DNA from: Phymatolithon calcareum
Lineage: Eukaryota; Rhodophyta; Florideophyceae; Hapalidiales
Assembly: GCA_977006965.1 (NCBI GenBank)
Contig: OZ345380.1
Coordinates: forward strand, 1,178,001-1,242,000
DNA: 64,000 nucleotides
Direction of reading: 5' to 3'
The notes under the pieces are model-generated. The model was not told the DNA's origin and made no database searches. It saw only the letters and a list, made by a program, of their open reading frames with translations. Below are positions 22,461 to 31,917 of this stretch, piece by piece (position 1 is the first letter of the stretch; each line of letters opens with the position of its first letter). The position numbers were made by a program, and so were the translations under genes.

Positions 22461-22725
22461 AATCATAACTACATCCATGCTTGATGGTCATTTTACCAAA
22501 TTCCCCTTACAGTATTTTATAGAGTGCTCTGCGCATCATAAGCAGTAGTAGGTTTTGCAAGAAGTGCCGATTTAGCAAATTTTGGCACCTTAATCGGTCT
22601 ATGTGTTGCACAATTGGACAAAATCGATAGTTTAATTATAGTCCGATCGGTTTATCATAAACAGTACAGTGTGACTGTTTTGTCAAGAGAAAAATTCCTG
22701 TGTCATACTTATGATAAGGTCCGGG

Positions 22726-23047
22726 TGTTGTATGCTACAGCGTATGACACGTAGCGCAGTGTAGGGTAGAATTCGTGCTCGCGCACGCGGCAATAGTAGC
22801 GGGCAGAAACCCCCGGAGGAAAGGAACGAGTCTCCGGTATTTATTAGAGTGTGTGGTCGAACCCCAGAAACGAACCAAGACGAAAGAGCGAAGAGAAGCA
22901 AGGTAAGTGTGCGCGTCTCCTTCTGCCCCTCTTCTCCTGAACAAGAAGTTCGGCGCGTGTATATATGTCGGCGCGAGATTGAAGTATGATCACTAATACA
23001 AAAATATATTCTTATGATTAATGCCACGTGTATCGATATGATTAACA
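22726..23047 (-). repeat. 3' LTR of second retroelement
   Basis: 322 bp from TGTTGTATGC to ATTAACA. On the element strand it has TATATATAC (about 22960-22970) and AATAAA (about 22840). It is followed by CCCCCCGG (element strand CCGGGGGG), the polypurine tract, at 23048-23056. Confidence 0.85.
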
Positions 23048-23394
23048 TCCCCCCGGTTGACAACAATGTGTCATCATACCATGTTGTCAAAAATATGATA
23101 GCATATACCCGAATTAACGAGGATATACACTTGGCAAGAAGACCCGTATATCGAAAACATTCACTGAACGAGAAAAATCCGAAGACTGGGAAAATCATAT
23201 TGGAGGATTTGTAAGCAGCATACACGAGCGTGAGCGATAAATTGCGAATCGTTGCTGGAAAAGTGGTCCGACGCAGGTAGTTGAAGCAAAGGTAAGCAAG
23301 TGTGCTGGCTGCCTACTCGTACAACACCTGGAGTACACCTATCTAGAACCTTGCTCGTTTTTTGATACTGTCAGCCTCACATTTGTCCACTCGG

Positions 23395-24486
23395 ATGGTT
23401 CACACTAAGCAAACTGCCGCCAAAAGTACCGGTGGAAGGGCGCGACGTAAGACGTTGGCGTCGAAGGCGGCTCGAAATACCACCGGTCTTGATACGTACG
23501 CACGCCGACAGTGCGAGGCAGTGTGGTACACCGGCTCTGGGAGCTCTGTCCGATCATCCGAGCCGTACAGGATTAATTTCAAGCACGTACAAAGTGTCGT
23601 GCGGATGAACGGAGATCGATTTTTAGCTTTAGTGGGGAAAAGTGTGAAGGCGTGGTGTGACGCCCGTCCCAATCGAAAGATGGATGTAATCACTGCCCGT
23701 CGATGGGGCTTGACCGAGGCGATCAATCTAGAGATGACTAACTCTCTAGATACCGATCGCTGGGATGTGCAGTACGTGAAATATTTCGAAAGAAGCGATC
23801 CGTCTCGAGATTTTGAAGCCGGCTGTTTGTATGGTGCCGGGGAAGACAAACGTTGGTATCCGCTTCTTTTGTTCACGCTGGACATCACGTCCCTTGGAGC
23901 AGCGACAGCGGGCTCAAGCGCGACTTTCGATGATGTGCACCCGATGCAGCAACCAGGAAAAACCAAGGATCAAATTCTTGATTCAGTTGATTACTGGAGC
24001 TTCAGGCATCCAGGGCAAATACGCGTGCTAAGCGGACCAGGATTTAGGCGTTCGTCCCATAGTGCTCGACACTATTACACTGATGGGCTCGTATTCGCTG
24101 CAAATGGGAATATGCCATGCACACTGGGAGCGTTGGCGAACAGTGCGTTTGTTAAGGATGGGGTTGAGCGAGCGAACATTGTGGCGAACACTCGCGCATA
24201 TCCATCTGCACGAAACCTCAAAGACTTACAAAAGTGGGTTAAAAGTATTATTGGTTTCGTCAGTTTGGATAAATTCCGCGAGTACGACGGAAGCGAGAAG
24301 AAACACTTCGACGTGCATTGGGTATTGCACTCGATTAAAGGTGTCTGTGATGGAGGCCTGAACGAGTATTCTCCGATATCTTTTCCGGGTGAGTCATTAG
24401 ATGTCGGCGAATCAATATCGAAAGATTGTCCATCGAAACTCTTCGAACGAACTGATTTCGAGAAGAGAGACCGCGAGAGTGGATGA
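23395..24486 (+). CDS. Histone H3-tail-mimic protein inside a retroelement, opposite strand to gag-pol
   Basis: 363 residues from the ATG at 23395. After removal of Met the protein begins VHTKQTAAKSTGGRARRK and continues TLASKAARNTTG. Aligned without gaps to the H3 tail, 19 of residues 1-26 are identical, and K4, K9, S10, K18, K23 and R26 sit at their H3 positions. Changes include A1V, R2H, R8A, K14R, P16R and Q19T; K27 is N. No histone fold follows. The other roughly 330 residues (WYTGSGSS..., DVITARRWGLTEAINLEM..., YYTDGLVFAANG...) match nothing I recognise. The frame is open throughout while the antisense pol remains are broken. The last 30-odd codons overlap, antisense, the integrase C-terminal extension. 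What it does is unknown; nuclear chromatin interaction is an inference from the tail. Confidence 0.72.
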   Translation: MVHTKQTAAKSTGGRARRKTLASKAARNTTGLDTYARRQCEAVWYTGSGSSVRSSEPYRINFKHVQSVVRMNGDRFLALVGKSVKAWCDARPNRKMDVITARRWGLTEAINLEMTNSLDTDRWDVQYVKYFERSDPSRDFEAGCLYGAGEDKRWYPLLLFTLDITSLGAATAGSSATFDDVHPMQQPGKTKDQILDSVDYWSFRHPGQIRVLSGPGFRRSSHSARHYYTDGLVFAANGNMPCTLGALANSAFVKDGVERANIVANTRAYPSARNLKDLQKWVKSIIGFVSLDKFREYDGSEKKHFDVHWVLHSIKGVCDGGLNEYSPISFPGESLDVGESISKDCPSKLFERTDFEKRDRESG

Positions 24487-25570
24487 CTAGCCCAGAGCAC
24501 AGCTTCTTCAGAATGCTGAGTAGCTGATGATGAAGCTGGTGTTGAAATCGACATAGGAACAGGTCGCAAGTCATCATTCTCTTGATTGAGGTCGAGCTTG
24601 ATATTTTCTATCTCGTACAGTAAGGACGCAGAAGGTACCATACGAATGTCTTCATGTGCCACGAGAATCTTCTGACCAGCGCCCTTAGAATTTCGAGATA
24701 CCTCAACCAAGTGTTCTTTCGCGTCAGCAACAAATCCGATTTTCCATATTCCTTGCTTGTTCCCTTTAACGAAATAGTATACAGGTGTACCTTTTGGTAG
24801 AAGATTTTTCTTGATCAAGCTCGGGGCTCTCGAGGAAAGCATACGAGATATGGCTCTCCGAGCCATTTGTTCTTGATGTGCATCGAATATTTCCTTCGAC
24901 ACTGCAGTTTGAGGCAAACCAGCAATAGAAGGGTGATATCCTCGAGCAAGTTCAAAGCTGCTGAGTTTTGAATTTCCTCGCTATACATTACCCAGGAATG
25001 CAGCTTTCGAGAGAATAGCAGAGCATGGAATTGGAATGCCATGTAGAGCCTTAAAACGCTCTGCGTCTTTCGACAATCGCTGGACGAGAAGACGAAGACT
25101 ATTATGCCTTGCCTCGACGATACCGATTTTGTTGTGACCTCGAGCAGAACGAGGCTCAAATCTTGTTCCGCATGATTCAAGAGCGCGAATGAATGTGGAG
25201 TTTTTGAATTCTGCATCACCGGAAACAATCCTAGGAGGTCCATGCGAATAAACCCACAATTTTTGAAAGACTTCAGACGCAATATCCATATCCTTGGAGG
25301 AAAGAAGTCTTGTTTCAGAATATCCAGTCGCCTTATCCCTGGCGTGGAGAATTGGATTTCCACCAAGTTCTTGGATGAATAAGAAGTCAATCTGGTCGTG
25401 GTCGTTGAACGTACGAAGAAGCTTGTCGAATGACACTTTCTTCGCACTGCTTGGTCTCCCAGTAGTTTTGCAACTGGTGCACTTTTGAATCGCCAACTCC
25501 AATGCTTGCCGTAATGGAGGTGTCAATATACTCGCTTGCTGACAAATGAGAATCATGTCCGGCAAGGAGA
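24390..25570 (-). pseudogene. Integrase of second retroelement, frameshifted
   Basis: The frame at 24981-25565 holds the zinc-site end CTSC, then catalytic D in QIDFLFI, D in SGDAEF and E in GIVEARH, with 33 residues between the last two. The C-terminal part continues in another frame (from about 24917 down to 24390) with a GTPVYYFVKGNKQGIWKIGF-type fold and an acidic, serine-rich linker. A frameshift near 24950 separates them. No reverse transcriptase follows. This integrase is only distantly similar to the one at 1976-7477. Confidence 0.8.
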
Positions 25571-25865
25571 AATGAGTAAAAAGGTGAAGCTTGTAGTCGA
25601 ACCATTTGCAATATCGCCCTTCAAAAATTTTGACGTATCGAGCCGGGCGATTGATGCGTGCAATGATATCACTGAGGAGAAATAGTGCGAAAAAGACTTT
25701 TTCTGCGACGGAACGACCATAAGATATGTGCGAACTACTCCGTTCACTTCGACGTTATAGATTGGCAGAATAAGTTGCACAGAAGAGAGTTTTGCAACAT
25801 TGGGGGGAATTGATAAGATCGGATTGATTTAGAGCGTCATTTCCAACAAGAAGTAGTCCATCTCC

Positions 25866-26800
25866 CTAAACAACATAGAATGGCATTTCAAAGCGAGTGC
25901 CATTGAGATCAACAAGCGGTAACTTCCACAGAGCGAAGACAATTTTTGCAGCACTGCAATTCATGCCATATCCGTGGTAAAATGGTTCACAATAAAGCGG
26001 ATGCAGTTCAAGAGTAATGTTCAAAGCGATGCATAAGGCGGCGGCTGAACGAACACCACCAACATTTCGACCACAGCCTGTGTCTATCAATGGGTTTGGA
26101 TCCCTTGACATTGGACATAGGTCAGAAACGGCCCCCTGTCCAGAAGTGAAACTTCTCTGGACTAGGAGCCCCTGCGGAAAAAATTCATCCCATCTTTTTC
26201 ATTGCCTTCTGAACCTGTCTCATTGTATTTGCCTTCCTTACAACGCTTTTTGGTGAAGAAGCTAGGAGATTTACAAGAAATATCTCCTCGAATGTGATCT
26301 CCGGCTCCACAGTCGAAACAGAATCTTTGATTCGTCCATTTCTGTAACTTTTGCACCTTTGATGATTTTGGTTGCGAAGATGCGGAGGAAGCATCGATCC
26401 AGAAGCAGTGTGCTTCTTTTTCGGCGGGTTTAGGGGAGGAATTGAGCTCTGAGATCTCTTAAACCAGCCAACATGGCAGATTGAACCATAGAGTTAATTT
26501 CCTCTCGAGTGAAAATAGTCTTTTCCTGTACAGTACTTGACTGCTCAAGAGATCTAATAACAGAGACAGCATCACCAAGCGTGATTGGAGCTCTGGGAGG
26601 TGCAGCTTATCTTCGGCGTGCTGATCCTCTCTGAGCTTCCGGAGGAGCTGTTGACCTGGTAATGACTCCAGTGAGGAGCTCAAGTGCTTGGTTGATGGCT
26701 GAATGCACTTGTTGGAGCTTCTCAGTGGGGGAAGGAATGTCCTCATCTTCAATCACTTGACCAAGTGCCAATCCGGACGAGAGCGTTTACTTCACCTTCT
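25866..26800 (-). pseudogene. Gag C-terminus, zinc knuckle and protease of second retroelement, broken
   Basis: A CCHC-like knuckle (CFDCGAGDHIRGDISC, with six residues instead of four before the last Cys) lies near 26300. The aspartic protease motif PLIDTGCGRNVGG lies near 26090. A TAG interrupts the frame just after the protease (about 25877), and frames change between 26800 and 26400, so no continuous product is possible. Confidence 0.75.
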
Positions 26801-27430
26801 CTAGTCCTCGGAGTCTCGATCTGTCGGAGCATATGGTGCCTTCTTCTCCTTATCCTTTCGAGACTGAACAGCGTTGATTAACTGAATCTTCGCGCTCTGA
26901 TGAGTAGTCTCTCCAAGATTGGAGTTCCCGAGTAACGTTATAGCGAGAACTTCGCCCACTTGGGATGAAGAAGAAACCCCTGCATGGATTAAGTGCTGCG
27001 AAGCAAGACCATGAAACCGAGAAACAAACTGGGTGAGCGACTCGTTCTTGTTTCGCTTGCACTTCACAACTCTGTTGAACGAGTTGATCAAGCGAGTGAT
27101 GACGACGATAGGAGGGTCAACCGCAATGAGATCCACAATCTCCCAAACAGCGGCGACCTGGCCGTCTTGCTTGTAGTCGATCAACTTGCTCTCCTGTGTA
27201 TGATCGACGATCGACTGCTGCGCAAGTGGAAGAGCTCGGTCATAGAGGTGACGACCGAAAGTGGCGAAGACAGTTTTATAACGCTTGTCTTCGCCTCTTG
27301 CAGCTCCGACCGTAATTAAGTCGACCCAGTTCTCGACACTCTTCCGCCAGGCGTAGGGATCCTGACGGGGGGAGAACTTCGGCGGATCGGTGATGCCGCG
27401 TACGGCACTTGTCTCAGACCCTGGGCCCAT
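26801..27430 (-). CDS. Gag protein of second retroelement
   Basis: 209 codons starting MGPGSETSAVRG. The start codon lies inside the primer-binding site, four bases from the LTR. The central part (about residues 25-190) has the helical composition of a retrotransposon capsid with PYAWRKSVENWVDL and LTQFVSRFHGLASQHL. It ends in a stop in a Lys/Asp-rich tail, before the zinc knuckle, which lies in another frame. It may be a shortened gag or the surviving part of a broken polyprotein. Confidence 0.72.
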   Translation of the reverse strand: MGPGSETSAVRGITDPPKFSPRQDPYAWRKSVENWVDLITVGAARGEDKRYKTVFATFGRHLYDRALPLAQQSIVDHTQESKLIDYKQDGQVAAVWEIVDLIAVDPPIVVITRLINSFNRVVKCKRNKNESLTQFVSRFHGLASQHLIHAGVSSSSQVGEVLAITLLGNSNLGETTHQSAKIQLINAVQSRKDKEKKAPYAPTDRDSED

Positions 27431-27433
27431 AAC
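27417..27433 (-). promoter_or_regulatory. tRNA-iMet half-molecule primer-binding site overlapping the gag start
   Basis: The plus strand reads CCTGGGCCCATAAC next to the LTR; the element strand is GTTATGGGCCCAGG. It pairs with the initiator tRNA-Met anticodon arm, whose CAU anticodon necessarily creates an AUG in the element RNA. In this element that AUG is the gag start. Confidence 0.75.
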
Positions 27434-27839
27434 TGTTGTATGCTACAGCGTATGACACGTAGCGCAGTGTAGGGTAGAATGCGTGCTCGCGCACGCGGCA
27501 ATAGTAGCGGGCAGAAACCAGCATAGGATAGTACACGTTGCACAGTGTAGGGAGTGACATGTGCACGCGTACGCGGCTAATAAAAGGGCAGAAACCCCCG
27601 GAGGAAAGGAACGAGCCTCCTGTATTTATTGATATAGTCGGCGCACACAGAATGCGGCGACACGACTCCAAGAACGGAAAGGGCAAAGAGCAGCAAGGTA
27701 AGTGTGCGCGTCCCGTCCGGCTTCGCTTCTCCTGAACAAGAAGTTCGGCGCGTGTATATATGTCGGCGCGAGATTGAAGTATGATCACTAATACAAAAAT
27801 ATCTTCTTATGATAAATGCCACATGTATCGATATGATCA
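27434..27839 (-). repeat. 5' LTR of second retroelement, chimeric
   Basis: The first about 85 bp match the start of the 3' LTR (TGTTGTATGCTACAGCG...GGGCAGAAAC). From 27521 it switches to the beginning of a variant LTR (GCATAGGATAGTACACG) and runs through a second GGGCAGAAAC to the end at ATATGATCA. It is therefore about 84 bp longer than its partner, with a partly duplicated front end. Confidence 0.75.
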
Positions 27840-28117
27840 GCGGGTGTTGGTGATCATACTTCAATCTCGCGCCGACATATATACACGCGCCGAACTTCTT
27901 GTTCAGGAGAAGCGAAGCCGGACGGGACGCGCACACTTACCTTGCTGCTCTTTGCCCTTTCCGTTCTTGGAGTCGTGTCGCCGCATTCTGTGTGCGCCGA
28001 CTATATCAATAAATACAGGAGGCTCGTTCCTTTCCTCCGGGGGTTTCTGCCCTTTTATTAGCCGCGTACGCGTGCACATGTCAGTCCCTACACTGTGCAA
28101 CGTGTACTATCCTATGC
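27521..28117. repeat. Large near-perfect palindrome (268-bp arms, 61-bp spacer)
   Basis: 27521-27788 and 27850-28117 are reverse complements with as little as one mismatch that I noticed (GGGAGTGAC versus GGGACTGAC). The left arm belongs to the 5' LTR; the right arm is an LTR in opposite orientation. Identical open frames read outward from both arms, confirming the symmetry. Confidence 0.92.
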
Positions 28118-28133
28118 AACATACCACACCGGG

Positions 28134-28690
28134 TTCGATTCGAAGTGAGGACTGACGCAAGAGCAAATTTGATTGGCTCAATCAAATGGATTCTCATTGG
28201 GTGATAATATTGAATCAATCAAGCGCTAATGGCTGATGTAAGGCAAACTCCATTGGCTAATTAGATCCATTCATTCGAAGCCGATTAGACGAGCCATGGC
28301 TACAGAATGAGAACCGATTGGTTAGAAGAGGATTAGGTTGATTGGCTGATACTGTGCAAAATGGCAGCAAACATCTATATAAGGGGTTGCTGAGATGTTA
28401 GTAAAGGGTGGCGTCCGCGAGCGAAAGCGAGCGAGCGTCAAAGTAAAGCGTTGAAAAAAATTAAGTTAAAATTAACGAAAATTAAACGTTCGCGAAGCGC
28501 GAGCGCGAGCAAGACGCGCGAAATCGACGCGAGCGTTTCCCCCTTCTTTAGAGGCAAGGTTCTATATCTGCGTGGCTTAGAGTCTATAATTCGTGATTAG
28601 AGCTTGTGATCTAAATAAAGACAAAGGAAAGAAGTGAGGTTGCGGGAGTTTGATTAGAATTTGTGGCGTCTAACGCTACTACCATACTCC
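28134..28690 (+). promoter_or_regulatory. CCAAT-rich promoter or LTR-like block
   Basis: Many ATTGG/CCAAT pentamers between 28170 and 28345, then CTATATAAGGGG near 28375, a run of GCGAGCG-type repeats (28410-28530) and AATAAAG near 28613. The arrangement of CCAAT boxes, TATA and a nearby poly(A) signal resembles an LTR, but I could not find a second copy or clear ends, so it may be an ordinary promoter. The next 600 bp (28691-29319) hold a cluster of TTACAG repeats (28715-28885) and no gene. Confidence 0.45.
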
Positions 28691-29319
28691 TATACAAATA
28701 GCTCCCTTCAAATTGTCATTACAGCTTGCATTTACAGCAAGCCCTTACAAATAGCATTACAGTCATTACAGTACCGTAGGTTTCGATGCTTACTTATCCC
28801 ATGAAGGATCACCAAGGGCAAACCCTAGAACCGCTGCTTACAGCATCTTTACACTGCTTATATGTGCTTACACTGTAATTACAGTTGCGGCGCCTGCGGT
28901 GGGCTAGAAAGCCGCGAAGTGGCTTCCAGATTCTTCCATTGATCCATTTCTCATATTGCCAAGCCATCCTTTTATCCAGTTCTCTATCTCTAATGGTCGC
29001 CGCTTCGCGGCGACCTCCGCGTTTTGCCAGGGAATAACCCGACCACAACCAGTGTTCGAACTTGTGCGTTTAACACTCCACAGAACTAAACCACTGTTGC
29101 ATCCTATAGTTTCTTCGTTCTATAACGGCTTTCAGCTGGAACGGACGTCTCTGCTGGAAAGCGGAGGCGGGATAGAAGCTCGCATAGACCAATGGAGTCT
29201 AATATAATCTAATCTCCGACATCGGGGTCTAAACTACTACTATCTAAGTGTACTCTAAGTGTACTGTGGTGTAAACTAGAAGTATCTGTAAGTAGTTCAG
29301 AAGCTGACACTAGTTTACA

Positions 29320-30003
29320 GTGACTGAGCAAGCGAAGGTCCAAACGGGAGCCCCATCGGACCAAACCGAGCAAGCGGGTGACCCTAAACCGGCAGGAGCG
29401 ACGTCCAATCAGGGACGAACAGAAGGGTTGAACCATAAACAGCGCTTAGAGCGCTGGAGGGAGAAAGTGGATAAAATTAATCGCGAAAAAACTCGTATTC
29501 AGAAGAAAATGGGAAAACTTCGACCTCGTACAAATACGGTTCAGCAAGGAAAGGTGCATAGAGCCGCGAAAAATGCTAAGAATAAGAAATCCAAATTCCC
29601 TAAGACTTGCATTATTTGCAATACACCTGGGAAAAAATATTCATTTAATAGCTTCGATCAGTGGCTTGCACATTCAGAGAGCAAGTCGCACGGGAAGAAG
29701 AAGTTGGAACGTGATATTCCACTTCACGGGTGTACTGCGTGTGGAATTGCGAAGTTTCAGGATTACGCCCAGTGCAGAGATCACCTCAAGGGCAACCGTC
29801 ATTTCCGAAACGTTCAAGGTCTCAATCGTGATAACAACAATTACTTAGATCTAGTTGAAGAGCTGAGATCAATTGGATTAAATTGGAATAGAATAGTTCA
29901 GTGGCTGTGTGATCTACTGAACGTACTTTGTGTGAGTATAAGCCCCTTTGGCTTAGTATTCTATTCTATGTACTTGTGTGACACACGTGTGGGTGCTGTG
30001 TGA
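29320..30003 (+). CDS. Double zinc-finger protein, true 5' end uncertain
   Basis: The 227-codon open frame has no ATG before about 29512 (KKMGKLRPRT). Its upstream end sits on a plausible 3' splice site (CTGAC...TTTACAG just before 29321), so it may be a downstream exon. The N-terminal half is Lys/Arg/Gln-rich. Two zinc fingers follow: CIICNT with histidines in WLAHSESKSH, and CTACGI with DHLKGNRH, both CX2C...HX4-5H. The tail is hydrophobic. It could be a host RNA- or DNA-binding protein or an accessory protein of an unrecognised element. No family is assigned. Confidence 0.55.
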   Translation: MTEQAKVQTGAPSDQTEQAGDPKPAGATSNQGRTEGLNHKQRLERWREKVDKINREKTRIQKKMGKLRPRTNTVQQGKVHRAAKNAKNKKSKFPKTCIICNTPGKKYSFNSFDQWLAHSESKSHGKKKLERDIPLHGCTACGIAKFQDYAQCRDHLKGNRHFRNVQGLNRDNNNYLDLVEELRSIGLNWNRIVQWLCDLLNVLCVSISPFGLVFYSMYLCDTRVGAV

Positions 30004-30097
30004 TCGCTTATATCCCAGTTCATTACAGAGTTCTTGCTGTAATTACACCAGGACTTTGTGAAACTTTTTGGACTTTGTGGCTACGTGTGGGCGCTAA

Positions 30098-30314
30098 GGG
30101 CCGAATAACGAATAGTTCCCAACAGGAAAAATAGGAAAATGAAAAATTGGGAACGCGAGTACGTCCAATAGAATACCTGAATTTGTGAAATTTTACTTCT
30201 TCTGCTTCTTTCCAGTTCAAATTCGACAAGTGCACGTATTCTATTGGTCATATTTGCGTTCCCATTTTCTCAATTTCCCATTTTCCCGGTTGGGAACTAT
30301 TCGTTCATCGGCCC
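30098..30314. mobile_element. Tourist-like MITE (PIF/Harbinger type)
   Basis: 217 bp, no coding capacity. The ends are inverted repeats (GGGCCGAATAACGAATAGTT at left; GGGCCGATGAACGAATAGTT read from the right end) and inverted similarity continues inward past CCAATAGAAT. Flanked by TAA on both sides (30095-30097, 30315-30317), the target duplication of PIF/Harbinger elements. Confidence 0.88.
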
Positions 30315-30317
30315 TAA

Positions 30318-31915
30318 GTTCGGCCCAAATTTAAGGTTAAGACGGTACCGCAACACATGTAGCGAATTTCCTCATTAATTTATTCAAACCACGGGCTTGT
30401 TACACGTCGAGCACGCTTTTCAAGCCGTCCTATCCTAAGGATGAGTGCGAAACGCGGATATTCAAGACGTCAAGTCCATATGCGATGCAGGCACTACTGA
30501 AGCTGTCCGCTACATTCGAGATATGCTCTCTATTCACAATGTCCCCTCAATATGAAAAGCGTAATTTTGTCAAATCGTTGCATACGCGTGTGAGGCACTT
30601 CCTGTCAAATCGCCCGCTCAAGAAGCAGGGTACGTTTTCATCAAGACATCTGCCCGATCAGCTAGGCGCACCATACGCAAGCCTGTGGTCGACTTTGCTC
30701 CCTCAAACAGCTATATCACCAGTGTCTTCATAGCTCGGGCGGCTGTAGATATAGCGAAGCAATATCACGATGCATTTACACTTATGGAGATAGCGAGGAT
30801 TCCGCTGTTGCCTAAGGCACATGACCAGAATTCCATGGCACATAGAGTCTCTCGGTACACATGAGATCATTGTACCGCAACACACGCAGTAACGCGGAAT
30901 ACGCATCGTCTTGCAACCATCACGTCAGGTATATAGAAAAGTCTGCAGGACACCTTGTTAGCTCCAATAGAGGAGATCAGGAGATCACCTTCACGACGTT
31001 AATAACTGTGAGTATCGGCATTGAGAGCAAACGTCACAGGCGTCAGCATATTGCAGATGCTCATTAATCATACTCGCAATTGGAAGAGAGGACATATAAA
31101 TTTTCTGTCTTCTCAGTTACAAGTCTTAACCATGTATAGGTACAAGAAGACAAAACCTCAAACGTACTGCTTCTTTCCCGCCTACCCTGCTCCTGAGATG
31201 ACGAGGTTGGAGAGCGCGAGACCATGAATGACGTTGTTTGGGGATCACACAATTGCGATCCCCATACAACGAAAACAAGCATCCTCAAGTTTGAGAATGC
31301 TTGTTTTCTTGTTCTTGCGACGCTCCAGCTTTACTTCCGCCATGTGCATCATGGGCCAAAAAGCAGTCAATATGCCAATTACCAGGTTTGCAATTGTCTG
31401 CTGATTGCCGGAGCATGCCCTTGAGGGAGCACGAGCAGTGCGTAACCGAAAGCACAAGATTGTAACTTGTGTTTGCCTGACTGAATGCGTGGTACGTTAA
31501 GCGAAGGACTCTCAGGTCAAAAAGCAATTATATGGATCTGAGTCGATTGGAACTCTCAAAGTGGAGGATGGGCCCTGTGTTTAGTCTTCAGAAGCGCCTC
31601 GGGACTCGGCTGACTAAGTGCCAGAGGGCAACTATCTAGTTTCTAGGTTTCTATCACTTCGTTTTTCTATTGAGCCAGAAGGAATTAGAATTGACACTCA
31701 CGATGAAACGGCCATATCATCAACATCACAGAAAGAACACCGGAGTTTGGTCGAGCAACGAGACATTAAGAACCGAACAAGAAAACGGGATTGGTGAGCA
31801 AAGGTTTTGGACTGCCGTCATATATCTTTGCTATTCCCCTAAGCACAGAGATAGCGATAATTTACAATACGGCACTTGGGTGGACGGGTCAAGATTGAAG
31901 ATTTTCATTTAAACC
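30318..31915. other. No recognisable gene; two small hairpins
   Basis: No supported coding region. Two adjacent hairpins occur at about 31225-31267 (GGGGATC...GATCCCC with extended arms) and 31270-31310 (AAAACAAGCAT...ATGCTTGTTTT). Their function is not evident. Confidence 0.4.
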
Positions 31916-31917
31916 TA

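Larger units (their letters stand above)
19179..22612 (+). mobile_element. MULE (Mutator-like) relic carrying a LINE insertion
   Basis: The left end (about 19179-19262) and right end (about 22530-22612, inverted) share the terminal motif seen in the MULEs at 45-47 kb: GAxGAAATTCGC..., AAATTCGCTAAATCGGCAC, ACTACTACT. Inside are pieces of a MULE transposase and a long LINE fragment. Right-end bases are diverged, so the exact boundary is uncertain by about 10 bp, and I could not fix a target duplication. Confidence 0.68.
22726..28128 (-). mobile_element. Second Copia-type retroelement, rearranged, carrying an opposite-strand H3-tail ORF
   Basis: Left (3') LTR 22726-23047, polypurine tract, interior, tRNA-iMet primer site at 27417-27433, right (5') LTR 27434-27839, then an extra LTR copy in inverted orientation up to 28128. 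The 5-mer CCGGG occurs immediately left (22721-22725) and right (28129-28133), so the whole structure, including the inverted LTR, may have inserted once. The interior on the minus strand has gag, a zinc knuckle, protease and integrase, all decayed except gag. Reverse transcriptase and RNase H are absent. A 363-codon plus-strand ORF occupies their place. Confidence 0.78.

Noticed and set aside
23400-23966. 188-codon minus-strand ORF that might be the missing reverse transcriptase
   Set aside because: Its translation has no RT motif; it is the shadow of the plus-strand H3-tail ORF.
28129-28148. Remnant of a tRNA gene at the insertion site (GGGTTCGATTC resembles a B box)
   Set aside because: Joining the two flanks gives no tRNA fold or A box, so the match is probably chance.
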